Assembly: GCF_049943335.1 (NCBI RefSeq)
Contig: NZ_JBNFVY010000009.1
Coordinates: forward strand, 1 to 64,000
Reading direction: 5' to 3'
Origin: JBNFVY01 sp049943335
GTDB taxonomy: Bacteria; Pseudomonadota; Alphaproteobacteria; Rhodobacterales; Rhodobacteraceae
Length of the DNA: 64,000 nt
Part shown: positions 8,677 to 16,639 of the stretch, piece by piece
Layout of the letters: every line of letters begins with the position of its first letter
How positions within the stretch are numbered: position 1 is the stretch's first letter
Translations under genes and position numbers: made by a program
Notes under the pieces: generated by a model
Database searches by the model: none
Seen by the model: the letters and a program-made list of their open reading frames with translations, nothing else
Told to the model about the DNA's origin: nothing

Positions 8677-9096
8677 TTATCCGAAGGTGTCGCCGCCACC
8701 CAAAGGCTCTGTCCGCACCAAACGCGAGGTCAAGACCCCCGCTTGCCTGTGTATCATCGCGCGGCGGTATTCCGGATCATAGATCATATCGATAAACGCC
8801 TGAACCGACGGGTATTCGGCGATAAAACACAGATCCCAGTGTTCGTCTTTCGGGCCGATCAGCATGATCTCCATCGCGCCGCGCCAGACAATCCGCCCCC
8901 CGACACGTTCAAGTATCGACCCGGTTTCGCGGCTATAGGCGGCATAGGCTTCGGCCCCGGTGGCACTGCGCCCATCGTCATATGTTGCCTGATCCTTGAG
9001 CTTGATGAGGTTGAGCATATGGATCGGACCCGTTCGGTCGACGCCTTTGAACGCCTCGAATGTAGCTTTGTCAAAGCCAACATAGTGCTCGGTCAT
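8677..9096 (-). CDS. DUF1330 family protein
   Basis: This 139-residue protein has a dimeric alpha/beta-barrel (ferredoxin-like) layout. Family features visible are the hydrophobic MLNLIKLKD strand, the GAEAYAAYSRETGSILERVGG helix and the W-D-L-CFIAEYPSVQAFIDM segment followed by DPEYRRAMIHRQAG. DUF1330 proteins are small cytoplasmic proteins whose reaction is mostly unknown. An AGGGGGG ribosome site precedes the ATG. It is a single gene with no obvious operon partner. Confidence 0.85.
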   Translation of the reverse strand: MTEHYVGFDKATFEAFKGVDRTGPIHMLNLIKLKDQATYDDGRSATGAEAYAAYSRETGSILERVGGRIVWRGAMEIMLIGPKDEHWDLCFIAEYPSVQAFIDMIYDPEYRRAMIHRQAGVLTSRLVRTEPLGGGDTFG

Positions 9097-9345
9097 GGCA
9101 TACCCCCCTGCTTTCGCCGTTTGTGGATAATTCAGGCTATTTCACGTAATGTAAAGGCGTGTTGCTTGACCGCCCGGTCACGCCACACGATCAGCAAAGC
9201 CATATTGGGTTATCAACGGATTGGAACGTGGCACGCGATGACACAGCGTTGGCCCGAATCCTGCCGAGACGAATGAAAAGCGACCTGCAGGACGCGGCCG
9301 GACGGGCCACCGAATAGACGGGTCTCTGGCTGCCCCTGCATCGAA
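9097..9345. other. Gene-free stretch upstream of the DUF1330 gene
   Basis: About 250 bp with no credible gene. It should contain the promoter of the DUF1330 gene. The segment at 9120-9160 is AT-richer than its surroundings. No operator was recognised. Confidence 0.35.
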
Positions 9346-9377
9346 CAAAAAACCCCGCAGCGCGATCACGCTGCGGG
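9346..9377 (-). terminator. Rho-independent terminator after tig
   Basis: On the minus strand CCCGCAGCG and CGCTGCGGG form a 9-bp stem with a 6-base loop (9354-9377), followed by GTTTTTTG. It lies about 80 bp downstream of the trigger factor stop codon. Confidence 0.9.
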
Positions 9378-9455
9378 ATTCTTCATTGTACAAAAAGCCT
9401 GTAAGGGGCGGCTGCCGTTGTGGCGGCGACCCTCACTGGCTCGGCATTGTACGCG

Positions 9456-10790
9456 TTATTCGTCGTCCAACGCGTCCACGGCCTTTTGCAGATCCTCTTT
9501 GGATACTTCTTTTTCCGAGGTCTCGGCCTGCTCGAACACCCAGTCCACGACCTTGTCTTCAAAGATCGGGGCCTGCAGCTGCTGACGCATCTGCGCGTTC
9601 TGCTGAACGAATTCGAAGAACTGGCGTTCCTGGCCGGGGTATTGGCGGGCCTGGTTCATCACGGCCTGGGTCATTTCGGCATCGGTGACTTCGATGTCAT
9701 TTTTGCGGCCCAGTTCGGCCAGCAAAAGGCCCAGCTTGACGCGGCGTGCGGCCAGCGTCTTATGCTCGTCGGTGGGTTCGACCTTGTCGTGATCGTGGCC
9801 TTCGACGTCAGGATTTTCCTCGTGCCAGAGCTGGTGAGCGATCTGGCCGGCTTCGGCGTCCAGCAGCCCCTCGGGCAGCGGGAAGTCAACCTTCTTGTCC
9901 AGCTCATCCAGCAGGGCGCGTTTCATGACAGCGCGCGCGGCGCCAGCATATTCGGCCTCTAGACGCTCGGACACCTGGGTCTTCAGGGCGGCCAAATCTT
10001 CGGCGCCGAACTTCTTGGCCAGTTCGTCGTCGATTTCAGCAGCCTTGGGTTGCTTGACCGCGTGGATCTTGCATTCGAACACGGCCTGTTTTCCGGCCAG
10101 GTTTTCCGCGCCGTAGTCTTCGGGGAAGGTCACGGTCACGTCCAGTTCGTCGCCCGCCTTGACGCCGACCAGCTGCTCTTCAAAGCCCGGAATAAAGCTG
10201 CCTGAACCCAGCACCAGCGGGTATTCTTCGGCCTTGCCACCTTCGAACGGTTCATCGTCGACCTTGCCCAGGAAGTCGAACACCACCTGGTCGCCATCCT
10301 TGGCCTTGCTGCCCTTCTTGCGGTCTTCGAAATCCTGCGCCGTTTCGGCCAGGTTCTTGAGCGCGTCTTCCACTTCGTCATCGCCAGCTTTGACGACCAT
10401 CTTTTCCAGCTTGATGTCGGACAGGTCGGTGTCGGGGACGTCAGGCAGCGCTTCGTAGGACAGGTTGACAACGACATCGTCGCCCTCTTTCCAGTCTTCG
10501 CCAGCTTCCATCTGCACGTCGGGCTGGGCTGCGGGGCGATCGCCCGTTGCTTCGAAATGCTCGTTCATCGCACCATCGACAGCTTCCTGCATCGCTTCGC
10601 CCAGCAGGCGCTGGCCAAACTGCTTTTTCAGCAGCGGCATCGGGACCTTACCCTTGCGAAAGCCCTTCATCTCGACCTCGGGCTGGGCTTCGATCAGCTT
10701 TTCAGTGACCTTGGCCTCCAGTTCGTCGGCGGTGACAGTGATCTGATAGCCGCGCTTCAGACCTTCGTTGAGGGTCTCGGTGACCTGCAT
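9456..10790 (-). CDS. tig: Trigger factor (ribosome-associated chaperone, PPIase)
   Basis: This 444-residue protein docks at the ribosomal tunnel exit and shields nascent chains. The N-terminal ribosome-binding domain carries the signature GFRKGKVP(M) near residue 45. The FKBP-type peptidyl-prolyl isomerase domain spans about 150-240, with DQVVFDFLGKVDDEPFEGG and IPGFEEQLVGVKAGDE. A helical chaperone domain follows. The acidic C-terminal tail is usual in this order. Length matches the family. An AAGGAC site stands before the ATG. It is monocistronic, ending at a strong terminator. Confidence 0.97.
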   Translation of the reverse strand: MQVTETLNEGLKRGYQITVTADELEAKVTEKLIEAQPEVEMKGFRKGKVPMPLLKKQFGQRLLGEAMQEAVDGAMNEHFEATGDRPAAQPDVQMEAGEDWKEGDDVVVNLSYEALPDVPDTDLSDIKLEKMVVKAGDDEVEDALKNLAETAQDFEDRKKGSKAKDGDQVVFDFLGKVDDEPFEGGKAEEYPLVLGSGSFIPGFEEQLVGVKAGDELDVTVTFPEDYGAENLAGKQAVFECKIHAVKQPKAAEIDDELAKKFGAEDLAALKTQVSERLEAEYAGAARAVMKRALLDELDKKVDFPLPEGLLDAEAGQIAHQLWHEENPDVEGHDHDKVEPTDEHKTLAARRVKLGLLLAELGRKNDIEVTDAEMTQAVMNQARQYPGQERQFFEFVQQNAQMRQQLQAPIFEDKVVDWVFEQAETSEKEVSKEDLQKAVDALDDE

Positions 10791-10892
10791 GTTGGCGTCC
10801 TTTTACGTCTTCATCCGGCCACGCGCACGCAGCCCCATCTAAATCAGCGCCCTTCTAGAGACGCCCGCGCCCCCATGCAAGACGAAAGCGCG

Positions 10893-12533
10893 TCAGCGCA
10901 GCCGGAACCGCGTACGCAGCCCAAGCCCAAGGAAAAAGAGAAAGACAAAGCCCAGCACGGTTTGCGCCCCCGACAGCAGTTTCATCCAGCCGGGTGCGGC
11001 GCGCAGGAAATCGATGAAATAGAGCCGGTGAAACCCGAAAAAACCGAACGTGTTGGCAAAGGACAGCCCCAGCGGATTGGGCAGATCCGGCGCGCACCAG
11101 TCCACCGCGCGAAAACAGCCCCATTCGAACGCTGTCATCAGGATCAAAGCCGGGATCACGAACACCCCCAGCAAGAACATCGCGGGCCGCCAGATCGAAT
11201 AGCCAAATTCGGACACCACTTCGAACACGCGGTAGGGCAACCACTGCCATAGGGTCCCGATCCGCGCGTTGAACCACATTTCCTTGCGAAAAAAGAAATG
11301 CTCTTCGTCCGGCAGGGCCTGCTTGGTCATTGCGTGGCGCAAAATCGCGGCCATGCCGCGCGCCTGGCGCCATTCGCTTGGGTCGATCGCATCGAGCGCG
11401 GGCCAGAACCTTCGCCGCTCGGTGACATCACTGGCAACATCACCGGGAACATCCACATCGCCTTCGTCTTCGCCATAAACCTGGATGGTTTCGGGCAACA
11501 AAGCCGCGTTCAGCATCGGAAACTCGGTACAGAACGACGTTTTTGTGCACCAAAGATAGCGTTCGATGGTCGCATTTGAAAAGTTGGCCTTGGCCAGAAA
11601 CTGCGCCCGTTGCAGATTGATGCCCCCCTTGAAGACCGTGCCAAAGCACAGGGCATCAGGTTCAAAAGTGGCTTGCGAAAAATTGACGGTCCCCGAAAAA
11701 TTCGCTTCCGAGAAGACGGCTGCGCTTTCCCCTTCGAACCGGGTGGACACGAACGACACCTTCGCATCGGCCTGGCAGCCATGAAACGACGCCGAGGTTT
11801 CGAAAACCGCCGAACTGACGGTCAGGGTGCCATCAAAATGCGCCCCGCCAAAGAACGCAGGCCCGCCGAACCGCGCGCGCGAAAAATCGGCCACATCGCG
11901 GAAGCGGCAGTTCGAAAAATCTGCCGTCCCGATAAACTGCGCGTTCCGGAAATTGACACTGCCCATGAAAACGGCCGATCGCGCATTGAACCGCTCTTTG
12001 ACGATCAGATTGCTCCACTGGACGCGCCCCATGAACACCGTGCCCACGGCCGAAAACCGCGCCGCGATGTGGAACCGGGGAACCCGCCCGAATCGCACGA
12101 CCATTTTGTCCAGGCACAGCGTTTTGGCAAAGCTGATGGGGCCCAGGCGAATGTCCTCTGTTGGCGCGGGCAAGACCGCCTTTGGCCCCAGTCGCTTGGC
12201 GAAGGCGTCGGCCAACGCTTTTTCCTCTTTGGTCGTCAGGGGGACAAAGTCCCCGGGTGGCAAGCCGGTGATGTCGATCAATTCCTGCTTGTCGGCATCG
12301 GGCAAATGCCCGCAATGCCAACGGTTCCAGGTCGTTCGGTTCTTTTGGTGCAGATTGTCGCGGGGAAAGCGCTTTTCCTGCTCGCCCCAGATCGTCATCA
12401 GAACATACCACGGGTTTTTATCGGCACGTTTCAACGTGGTGCCGTCATTCAGTCGCACCGTGTCGTCGCGTGTGTCGATAATGTCGTGGGCCGGTATGGT
12501 GGGGTCGTGCAAGCGGGCTGGGTCGGCGGGCAT
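10893..12533 (-). CDS. Pentapeptide-repeat protein with C-terminal membrane helices
   Basis: This protein has about 546 residues. Residues about 130-330 contain repeated A(D/N)(L/F)XX-type pentapeptides such as VNFRNAQFIGTADFSNCRFR and FSEANFSGTVNFSQATFEP, which fold as a right-handed quadrilateral beta helix. Two to three hydrophobic helices follow (around RPAMFLLGVFVIPALILMTAF, an FFGFHRLYFI region, and VLGFVFLFFLGLGLRTRF), placing the C-terminus in the inner membrane. The function is unknown; similar proteins are annotated only as pentapeptide-repeat proteins. The frame is also open from a TTG at 12551, but the ATG at 12533 is preferred. It stands alone between tig and a lipoprotein gene. 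Confidence 0.85.
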   Translation of the reverse strand: MPADPARLHDPTIPAHDIIDTRDDTVRLNDGTTLKRADKNPWYVLMTIWGEQEKRFPRDNLHQKNRTTWNRWHCGHLPDADKQELIDITGLPPGDFVPLTTKEEKALADAFAKRLGPKAVLPAPTEDIRLGPISFAKTLCLDKMVVRFGRVPRFHIAARFSAVGTVFMGRVQWSNLIVKERFNARSAVFMGSVNFRNAQFIGTADFSNCRFRDVADFSRARFGGPAFFGGAHFDGTLTVSSAVFETSASFHGCQADAKVSFVSTRFEGESAAVFSEANFSGTVNFSQATFEPDALCFGTVFKGGINLQRAQFLAKANFSNATIERYLWCTKTSFCTEFPMLNAALLPETIQVYGEDEGDVDVPGDVASDVTERRRFWPALDAIDPSEWRQARGMAAILRHAMTKQALPDEEHFFFRKEMWFNARIGTLWQWLPYRVFEVVSEFGYSIWRPAMFLLGVFVIPALILMTAFEWGCFRAVDWCAPDLPNPLGLSFANTFGFFGFHRLYFIDFLRAAPGWMKLLSGAQTVLGFVFLFFLGLGLRTRFRLR

Positions 12534-12633
12534 GAAATGGCTTTCGGGCAAACGGTCACTGGATCAATGCCCCAGCCTAGCCCGCGCGCCCTGCCCTGCA
12601 AAGCGCGGGCTTTGCAAATCGTCCAGCGCCAGG

Positions 12634-12666
12634 AAAAACGCCCGCACCGGCGGGTACGGGCGTTTC
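12634..12666 (-). terminator. Terminator hairpin between lipoprotein gene and pentapeptide-repeat gene
   Basis: ACGCCCG (12639-12645) pairs with CGGGCGT (12658-12664). On the minus strand the stem is followed by TTTTTCC, which suits the lipoprotein gene ending at 12698. Confidence 0.8.
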
Positions 12667-12697
12667 GGTAATGCGGTTTGGCGCGCGGTTGGTGCGG

Positions 12698-13621
12698 TCA
12701 GTCCTGCGCGACAAGATAAACGTTGATCGACGCGCTGTCGCCGACGCTGAGCATATAGGCGCCCAGTTCATCCGCGCCGGGGCCGTAGAACATGCCCGCC
12801 GCCTCGTCCGCGGACACGGTGCCCAGAACGCTGGCTGTGATGTCTGCGCCGCTGCTGTCGTGCAGCGTGACGGTGCCGCCGGAAAACGTGTTGCCGTCAA
12901 TGGTCAGCCCGGTGGCGCGCGCTTCTTCGAAGGCGCTGATTTTGGTCCCTGTCATGGCCGACAGGTCGACCGTGCCACTGGCGAAATCGGCGCTGGCGCT
13001 GGCGGCGCCCGCGTCGAATGCGCTGATTCCACCCGTTGTCAGGATCAAGAGCGCGTCACCCGTCGTATAATCGGCCGAACCAGTCGTTGGCACATCATCG
13101 GGCATGCTCGACACACCGAAGACCAGGTCAAATTCGGAATTGTCGCCCAACCGCGCCGAGCCGATGCGCACGTAATCATAGCCGCTCTGGTCGATGGCGG
13201 TGCGCGTGCCGGTGCCCAGGTACTGGCCGGCCAGACTTGACCCGTAGTACGACGCCCCCCCGACCGTCGTCAGCCCATCGTTGTCGACAAGAACGACTTT
13301 GGTGTCTGTGATCGCGATGTTCCCATTGGACAGATCGCGCAGGCCATAAACGTATTCGCCATATTCGGGTGCACCCGACGGCGCGTTGGCAGTGGTATAG
13401 GCCCCGACCCCTTCGATGATCACCTGACCGGTGCCGGTGTCCTGGAACAACGTCGCATAGGTTTGCGAACTGGGCAGGTTGACCCGCTCGATGCCAAGCG
13501 TCTGGTCCTTTGCAATCGCATTCACCTCTGGCCCGGTCGGCGCGCCCGGCAGGCTGCCCGCCCCGCCGCCGCATGCGGCCAGAAACGCGCAGCCGATCAA
13601 AGCTGGATACCTGTTAAACAT
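12698..13621 (-). CDS. TbpB-like beta-barrel lipoprotein
   Basis: This 307-residue precursor has a signal peptide and lipobox: FLAAC puts the lipid-bearing cysteine at residue 17, followed by GGG. The mature part is rich in Gly, Thr, Asp and Ser with alternating beta-strand pattern. It ends in AAGMFYGPGADELGAYML, which resembles the closing strand of the transferrin-binding-protein-B barrel domain (GxFYGPxAxExGG). Outer-membrane-anchored lipoproteins with this barrel are common in Rhodobacterales, mostly without known ligand. The start at 13621 is chosen because it is preceded at seven bases by GGGGAG and begins the signal peptide. No receptor or TonB gene is adjacent, so no iron role is claimed. 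Confidence 0.8.
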   Translation of the reverse strand: MFNRYPALIGCAFLAACGGGAGSLPGAPTGPEVNAIAKDQTLGIERVNLPSSQTYATLFQDTGTGQVIIEGVGAYTTANAPSGAPEYGEYVYGLRDLSNGNIAITDTKVVLVDNDGLTTVGGASYYGSSLAGQYLGTGTRTAIDQSGYDYVRIGSARLGDNSEFDLVFGVSSMPDDVPTTGSADYTTGDALLILTTGGISAFDAGAASASADFASGTVDLSAMTGTKISAFEEARATGLTIDGNTFSGGTVTLHDSSGADITASVLGTVSADEAAGMFYGPGADELGAYMLSVGDSASINVYLVAQD

Positions 13622-13867
13622 ATCATAACTCCCCGAAATCATCGCCGGCAACGTCCCGCGCTTTGACAAACCTTAGGGCCATTCCACCACAAGATCACGC
13701 GCCTTTGTCGTATTGTTCTGCCTGTCACCGGGGAAACACAGCGTTTCCTTGTTCGGCCACGATTGACGCGGATCGGCAGCCGGGGTGAGCGCAGACTTTC
13801 CACAAGGGATCGCGGGGGCGCGGCGGCCATGAAAAAGCGGGCGCACCCATGTCAGGCGGTCGGGGAT

Positions 13868-13952
13868 TGGTGCGGGTGGAGGGACTTGAACCCCCACGCC
13901 TTGCGGCGCCAGAACCTAAATCTGGTGCGTCTACCAATTTCGCCACACCCGC
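13868..13952 (-). tRNA. tRNA-Leu(UAG), CCA encoded
   Basis: The minus strand gives an 85-base cloverleaf. The acceptor stem GCGGGTG pairs with CACCCGC, then a discriminator A and encoded CCA. The anticodon arm is CCAGA-TTTAGGT-TCTGG with anticodon TAG. There is a long variable arm (class II), and the T loop reads GTTCAAGTC. The long variable arm and anticodon identify leucine. The gene stands alone. No integrase or direct repeat was seen beside it. Confidence 0.96.
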
Positions 13953-14128
13953 ATTGGCGCGCGTCTTAGCAAAGCCAGCACCGCTTGGCGAGAGGCAAAA
14001 CACACCTGAGTCCCATTCGTCACGCACCCGGAAAATGACACATTCCGCCACAAAGAAATCAGATTTGGCGACCAATTCTTGCCATAGTCTGGGCAAAAAA
14101 TCAGGGCAGAAATAAGGTGAGGCCAGAA

Positions 14129-14431
14129 ATGACCATTCAACTTCCGCTCCGCAAAGCCGGTTTCGACAGCGCGCTTGCCGTCACGTCTGACCATCCCGCT
14201 TTTCACGAAGGGCTGAGCGCCGGGACCGAGGTTTTGACCGCCGACGGCGCCCTGCCGATTGAATTCCTGTCGCCGGGGGATCGCGTTATCACCCGCTCGG
14301 GCATGAAGGTTCTGCGCGGCGTCGACACCCCGGCGCCCAAGCGCTTTGTCCTGGGCTTTGACGGGGACGAGGTGATTTACGCCGACGGCCTGCAGGTGTC
14401 GGCCCGGACCGGCCAACCCTACCTGCACTAA
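14129..14431 (+). CDS. Small Hint-domain (Hedgehog/intein-like) protein
   Basis: This 100-residue protein contains GLSAGTEVLTADGALPIEFL and SPGDRVITRSGMKVLRGV, which match the N-terminal blocks of the Hint domain found in large secreted Rhodobacterales proteins. Here the fold is very short: there is no long flanking region and no C-terminal His-Asn splicing pair. The position usually holding the nucleophilic Cys/Ser is occupied by G-T in SAGTEVL. It could be a structural relic or a small self-contained protein. The ATG at 14129 has AAGGTGAGG just upstream; a GTG at 14117 is also in frame but overlaps that site. Confidence 0.7.
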   Translation: MTIQLPLRKAGFDSALAVTSDHPAFHEGLSAGTEVLTADGALPIEFLSPGDRVITRSGMKVLRGVDTPAPKRFVLGFDGDEVIYADGLQVSARTGQPYLH

Positions 14432-14440
14432 GACAAAATC

Positions 14441-14493
14441 AAAATCCACTCACGCAAAAAATCCACTCACGGACGGCCCCCATGCGGGGCCGT
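14441..14493. repeat. Direct repeat and hairpin between convergent Hint and nnr genes
   Basis: AAAATCCACTCACG occurs at 14441-14454 and again at 14458-14471 (period 17). A hairpin follows: ACGGCCCC (14473-14480) pairs with GGGGCCGT (14486-14493). On the minus strand the hairpin is followed within about 25 bases by a TTTTTT run inside the repeat, so it may serve as the terminator of nnr. Confidence 0.6.
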
Positions 14494-14500
14494 TGCACGT

Positions 14501-16066
14501 TTACGCCCCGATATCGCGCAGCACCTGCGGCAAAAGTTCGGGCAAGTCTTCGGCGATCAGACCAGGACCGAACGCGCGCGCGCACGCCGTATGCAGCCAG
14601 ACGGCGGTTTGGGCCGCCTGCATTGGCGCAAACCCGCGCGCCAGCAGCCCGGTGACGAACCCGGCCAACACGTCGCCCGCCCCGGCGGTGGCCAGCCAGG
14701 GTGCCGCATGCTGGGTATTGGCCGGGTTGATCGCACAGTGGCCATCGGGGGCCGCAATCACCGTCGCAGGGCCCTTGAACAGCACCACGCAACGGGCGCG
14801 CTTGGCCGCGTCGCGCGTCGCGTCGACCTTGGAATAGGCCGGGCCTTTGCTGACCGCACCCTGCAGCCGTTCGGCGATATCCGGGAACAGGCGCGCGAAT
14901 TCACCCGCATGGGGGGTCAGGACGGTATGTTCATGCAAGCCTGCCATCAACGCGGGCCTCTGACTGAGCGCGCTCAGCGCATCAGCATCGAGCACCGTCG
15001 CCCGGCCCGACGAAAGGATCGGCGGCACATACGCACACGCACGTTCGATCCCAAAGCCTGGCCCAAGGCAGAGCGCGTTGATCCGTTCGTCCTTGAGGAC
15101 CGCGTCCAAAGCCCCCGTGTCACCAATCTGGGCCAACATGATGGCGGTCATATGGGCGGCGCTTTCGGCCAACGCCTCATTTGGGCAGCCCAGCGTCACC
15201 AGCCCCGCGCCGATCCGCAACGCGCCCCGGGCCGCCAGCCGCGCCGCGCCGGTCTTGGCAGAGGGGCCGGAAAGGATCAGGGCGTGGCCGTGGCTGTACT
15301 TATGGCCTGTCGGGGCCTTGGCCAACGCAGATGTCAGCGGCGCACATATGCGCGCCGCGCCTTTGACTGGTCGCGGATCCAGACCGATGTCATGCACGAC
15401 AACCCTGCCGCACCACGGCGCCCCGCCCTGCGGCGGACCTTGGGGTGCCAGGACGTGCCCGACTTTCGCGCAGTGGAACGATACCGTCAGATCGGCGGGC
15501 CACGCGCCGCCTAGGTTCCGGCCCGAATCGCTGCACAGCCCACTGGGAATATCCACGGCAACGTATTTCGGCCGCTCGGACGGGTGCACATTCAGCACAC
15601 GCGGCAAAATCGCATGCAAGGTCTGGGTTGTGTCATCGGGCATTGCGCGCGTCAGACCCGTACCGAACAACGCGTCCACGACCAGGTCATGATCGGATGC
15701 GTCAAGGCGTTCCTTGATCGCCTTGTCATTCCACGCCTGCGTGGTGCCAAGGTTTTGCCAGTTCGCATAATTCTGCCGGGCGTCCGCAGGCAACCGGTCC
15801 GGATCGCCAAACAGAAACACGTCAACCTGCCAGCCTCGCTGTTTCAGCAGCCGCGCCACCACGAACCCGTCGCCGCCATTGTTGCCGGGCCCACATAGAA
15901 CAACGGCCCGGAAAGACGTTTTCGCAAGGTCGGGCCATTCATCGAAAATCGCGTCGACCACGCCGCGCCCGGCGCGCTCCATCAACGCCAGCCCCGTCAC
16001 TTGGCCACTGTCGATCGCCGCCTTTTCCACGGCGCGCATTTGGCTGGCGGTCAGGACCTGGGTCAT
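14501..16066 (-). CDS. nnr: Bifunctional NAD(P)H-hydrate epimerase / dehydratase
   Basis: About 521 residues. The N-terminal YjeF_N domain (about 1-215) interconverts R/S NAD(P)HX; it starts VLTASQMRAVEKAAIDSG and contains CGPGNNGGDGFVVARLLKQR and VDALFGTGLTR. The C-terminal carbohydrate-kinase-like domain (about 235-515) dehydrates S-NAD(P)HX with ADP; it contains LCLGPGFGIERACA, VLTPHAGEFARLFPD and the nucleotide site ATAGAGDVLAGFVTGLLARG. This is a metabolite-repair enzyme in the cytoplasm. The ATG at 16066 is preferred: it begins the conserved region and is preceded by GGGGTGGGG. A longer frame to 16093 exists. Confidence 0.94.
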   Translation of the reverse strand: MTQVLTASQMRAVEKAAIDSGQVTGLALMERAGRGVVDAIFDEWPDLAKTSFRAVVLCGPGNNGGDGFVVARLLKQRGWQVDVFLFGDPDRLPADARQNYANWQNLGTTQAWNDKAIKERLDASDHDLVVDALFGTGLTRAMPDDTTQTLHAILPRVLNVHPSERPKYVAVDIPSGLCSDSGRNLGGAWPADLTVSFHCAKVGHVLAPQGPPQGGAPWCGRVVVHDIGLDPRPVKGAARICAPLTSALAKAPTGHKYSHGHALILSGPSAKTGAARLAARGALRIGAGLVTLGCPNEALAESAAHMTAIMLAQIGDTGALDAVLKDERINALCLGPGFGIERACAYVPPILSSGRATVLDADALSALSQRPALMAGLHEHTVLTPHAGEFARLFPDIAERLQGAVSKGPAYSKVDATRDAAKRARCVVLFKGPATVIAAPDGHCAINPANTQHAAPWLATAGAGDVLAGFVTGLLARGFAPMQAAQTAVWLHTACARAFGPGLIAEDLPELLPQVLRDIGA

Positions 16067-16235
16067 CCCCACCCCAAAGTTTTTACGTTGCACATTTTTT
16101 CACCATTTTGCATAAAAACTGCGCGCAAGGGGAATTTCCCTGTGCAGAGTCCTGTCCCGTCTGCCGCCACGAATTGTTGCGGTGATTGAGACATGATTTT
16201 CACCCATTGAGCAATTCTTAGGGAGTCGATAGCCG

Positions 16236-16574
16236 ATGAAAAAGATCGAGGCGATCATCAAGCCGTTCAAGCTTGATGAAGTAAAAGAGGCACTTCAAGA
16301 GATCGGTGTTCAAGGTCTGTCGGTGGTCGAAGTCAAAGGCTTCGGGCGCCAAAAGGGTCACACAGAACTCTATCGCGGCGCCGAATACGTGGTCGATTTC
16401 CTGCCCAAGGTGAAAATCGAAGTTGTCATCCCGGCCGATCAGGTCGATGGCGCGATCGAAGCCATCGTCGCGGCCGCCAAGACCGACAAGATCGGCGACG
16501 GCAAGATTTTCGTTTCCTCTGTGGAGCAGGCCATCCGCATCCGGACCGGCGAATCCGGTCAGGACGCGCTCTGA
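16236..16574 (+). CDS. glnB: Nitrogen regulatory protein PII
   Basis: This 112-residue trimeric signal protein senses 2-oxoglutarate, ATP/ADP and glutamine (through uridylylation). Tyr51 in the T-loop (GAEYVVDFLPK) is the modification site. MKKIEAIIKPFKLDEVKEAL, the B-loop DGKIFV and the C-terminal RIRTGESG are family marks. The 65-bp gap to glnA indicates a glnB-glnA operon, the standard alphaproteobacterial arrangement. A GGGAG site lies nine bases before the ATG. No sigma-54 or NtrC site was evident to the eye in the upstream gap. Confidence 0.98.
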   Translation: MKKIEAIIKPFKLDEVKEALQEIGVQGLSVVEVKGFGRQKGHTELYRGAEYVVDFLPKVKIEVVIPADQVDGAIEAIVAAAKTDKIGDGKIFVSSVEQAIRIRTGESGQDAL

Positions 16575-16639
16575 TCCACCCCACTCACCGCGCCCAGGGC
16601 GCTGATGACCAATTTAAAATCTGAAGGGACAAGGTCAAA

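Noticed and set aside
12597..12619. Second TTTGCAAA palindrome with an inverted TGCAAA, upstream of the pentapeptide-repeat gene
   Set aside because: Could be an operator, but it is a single copy in a small hairpin and about one TTTGCAAA is expected by chance in 64 kb; not strong enough to call.
13868..14128. tRNA-Leu as an integration site for a mobile element
   Set aside because: No integrase, no repeat of the tRNA 3' end and no foreign gene block next to it.
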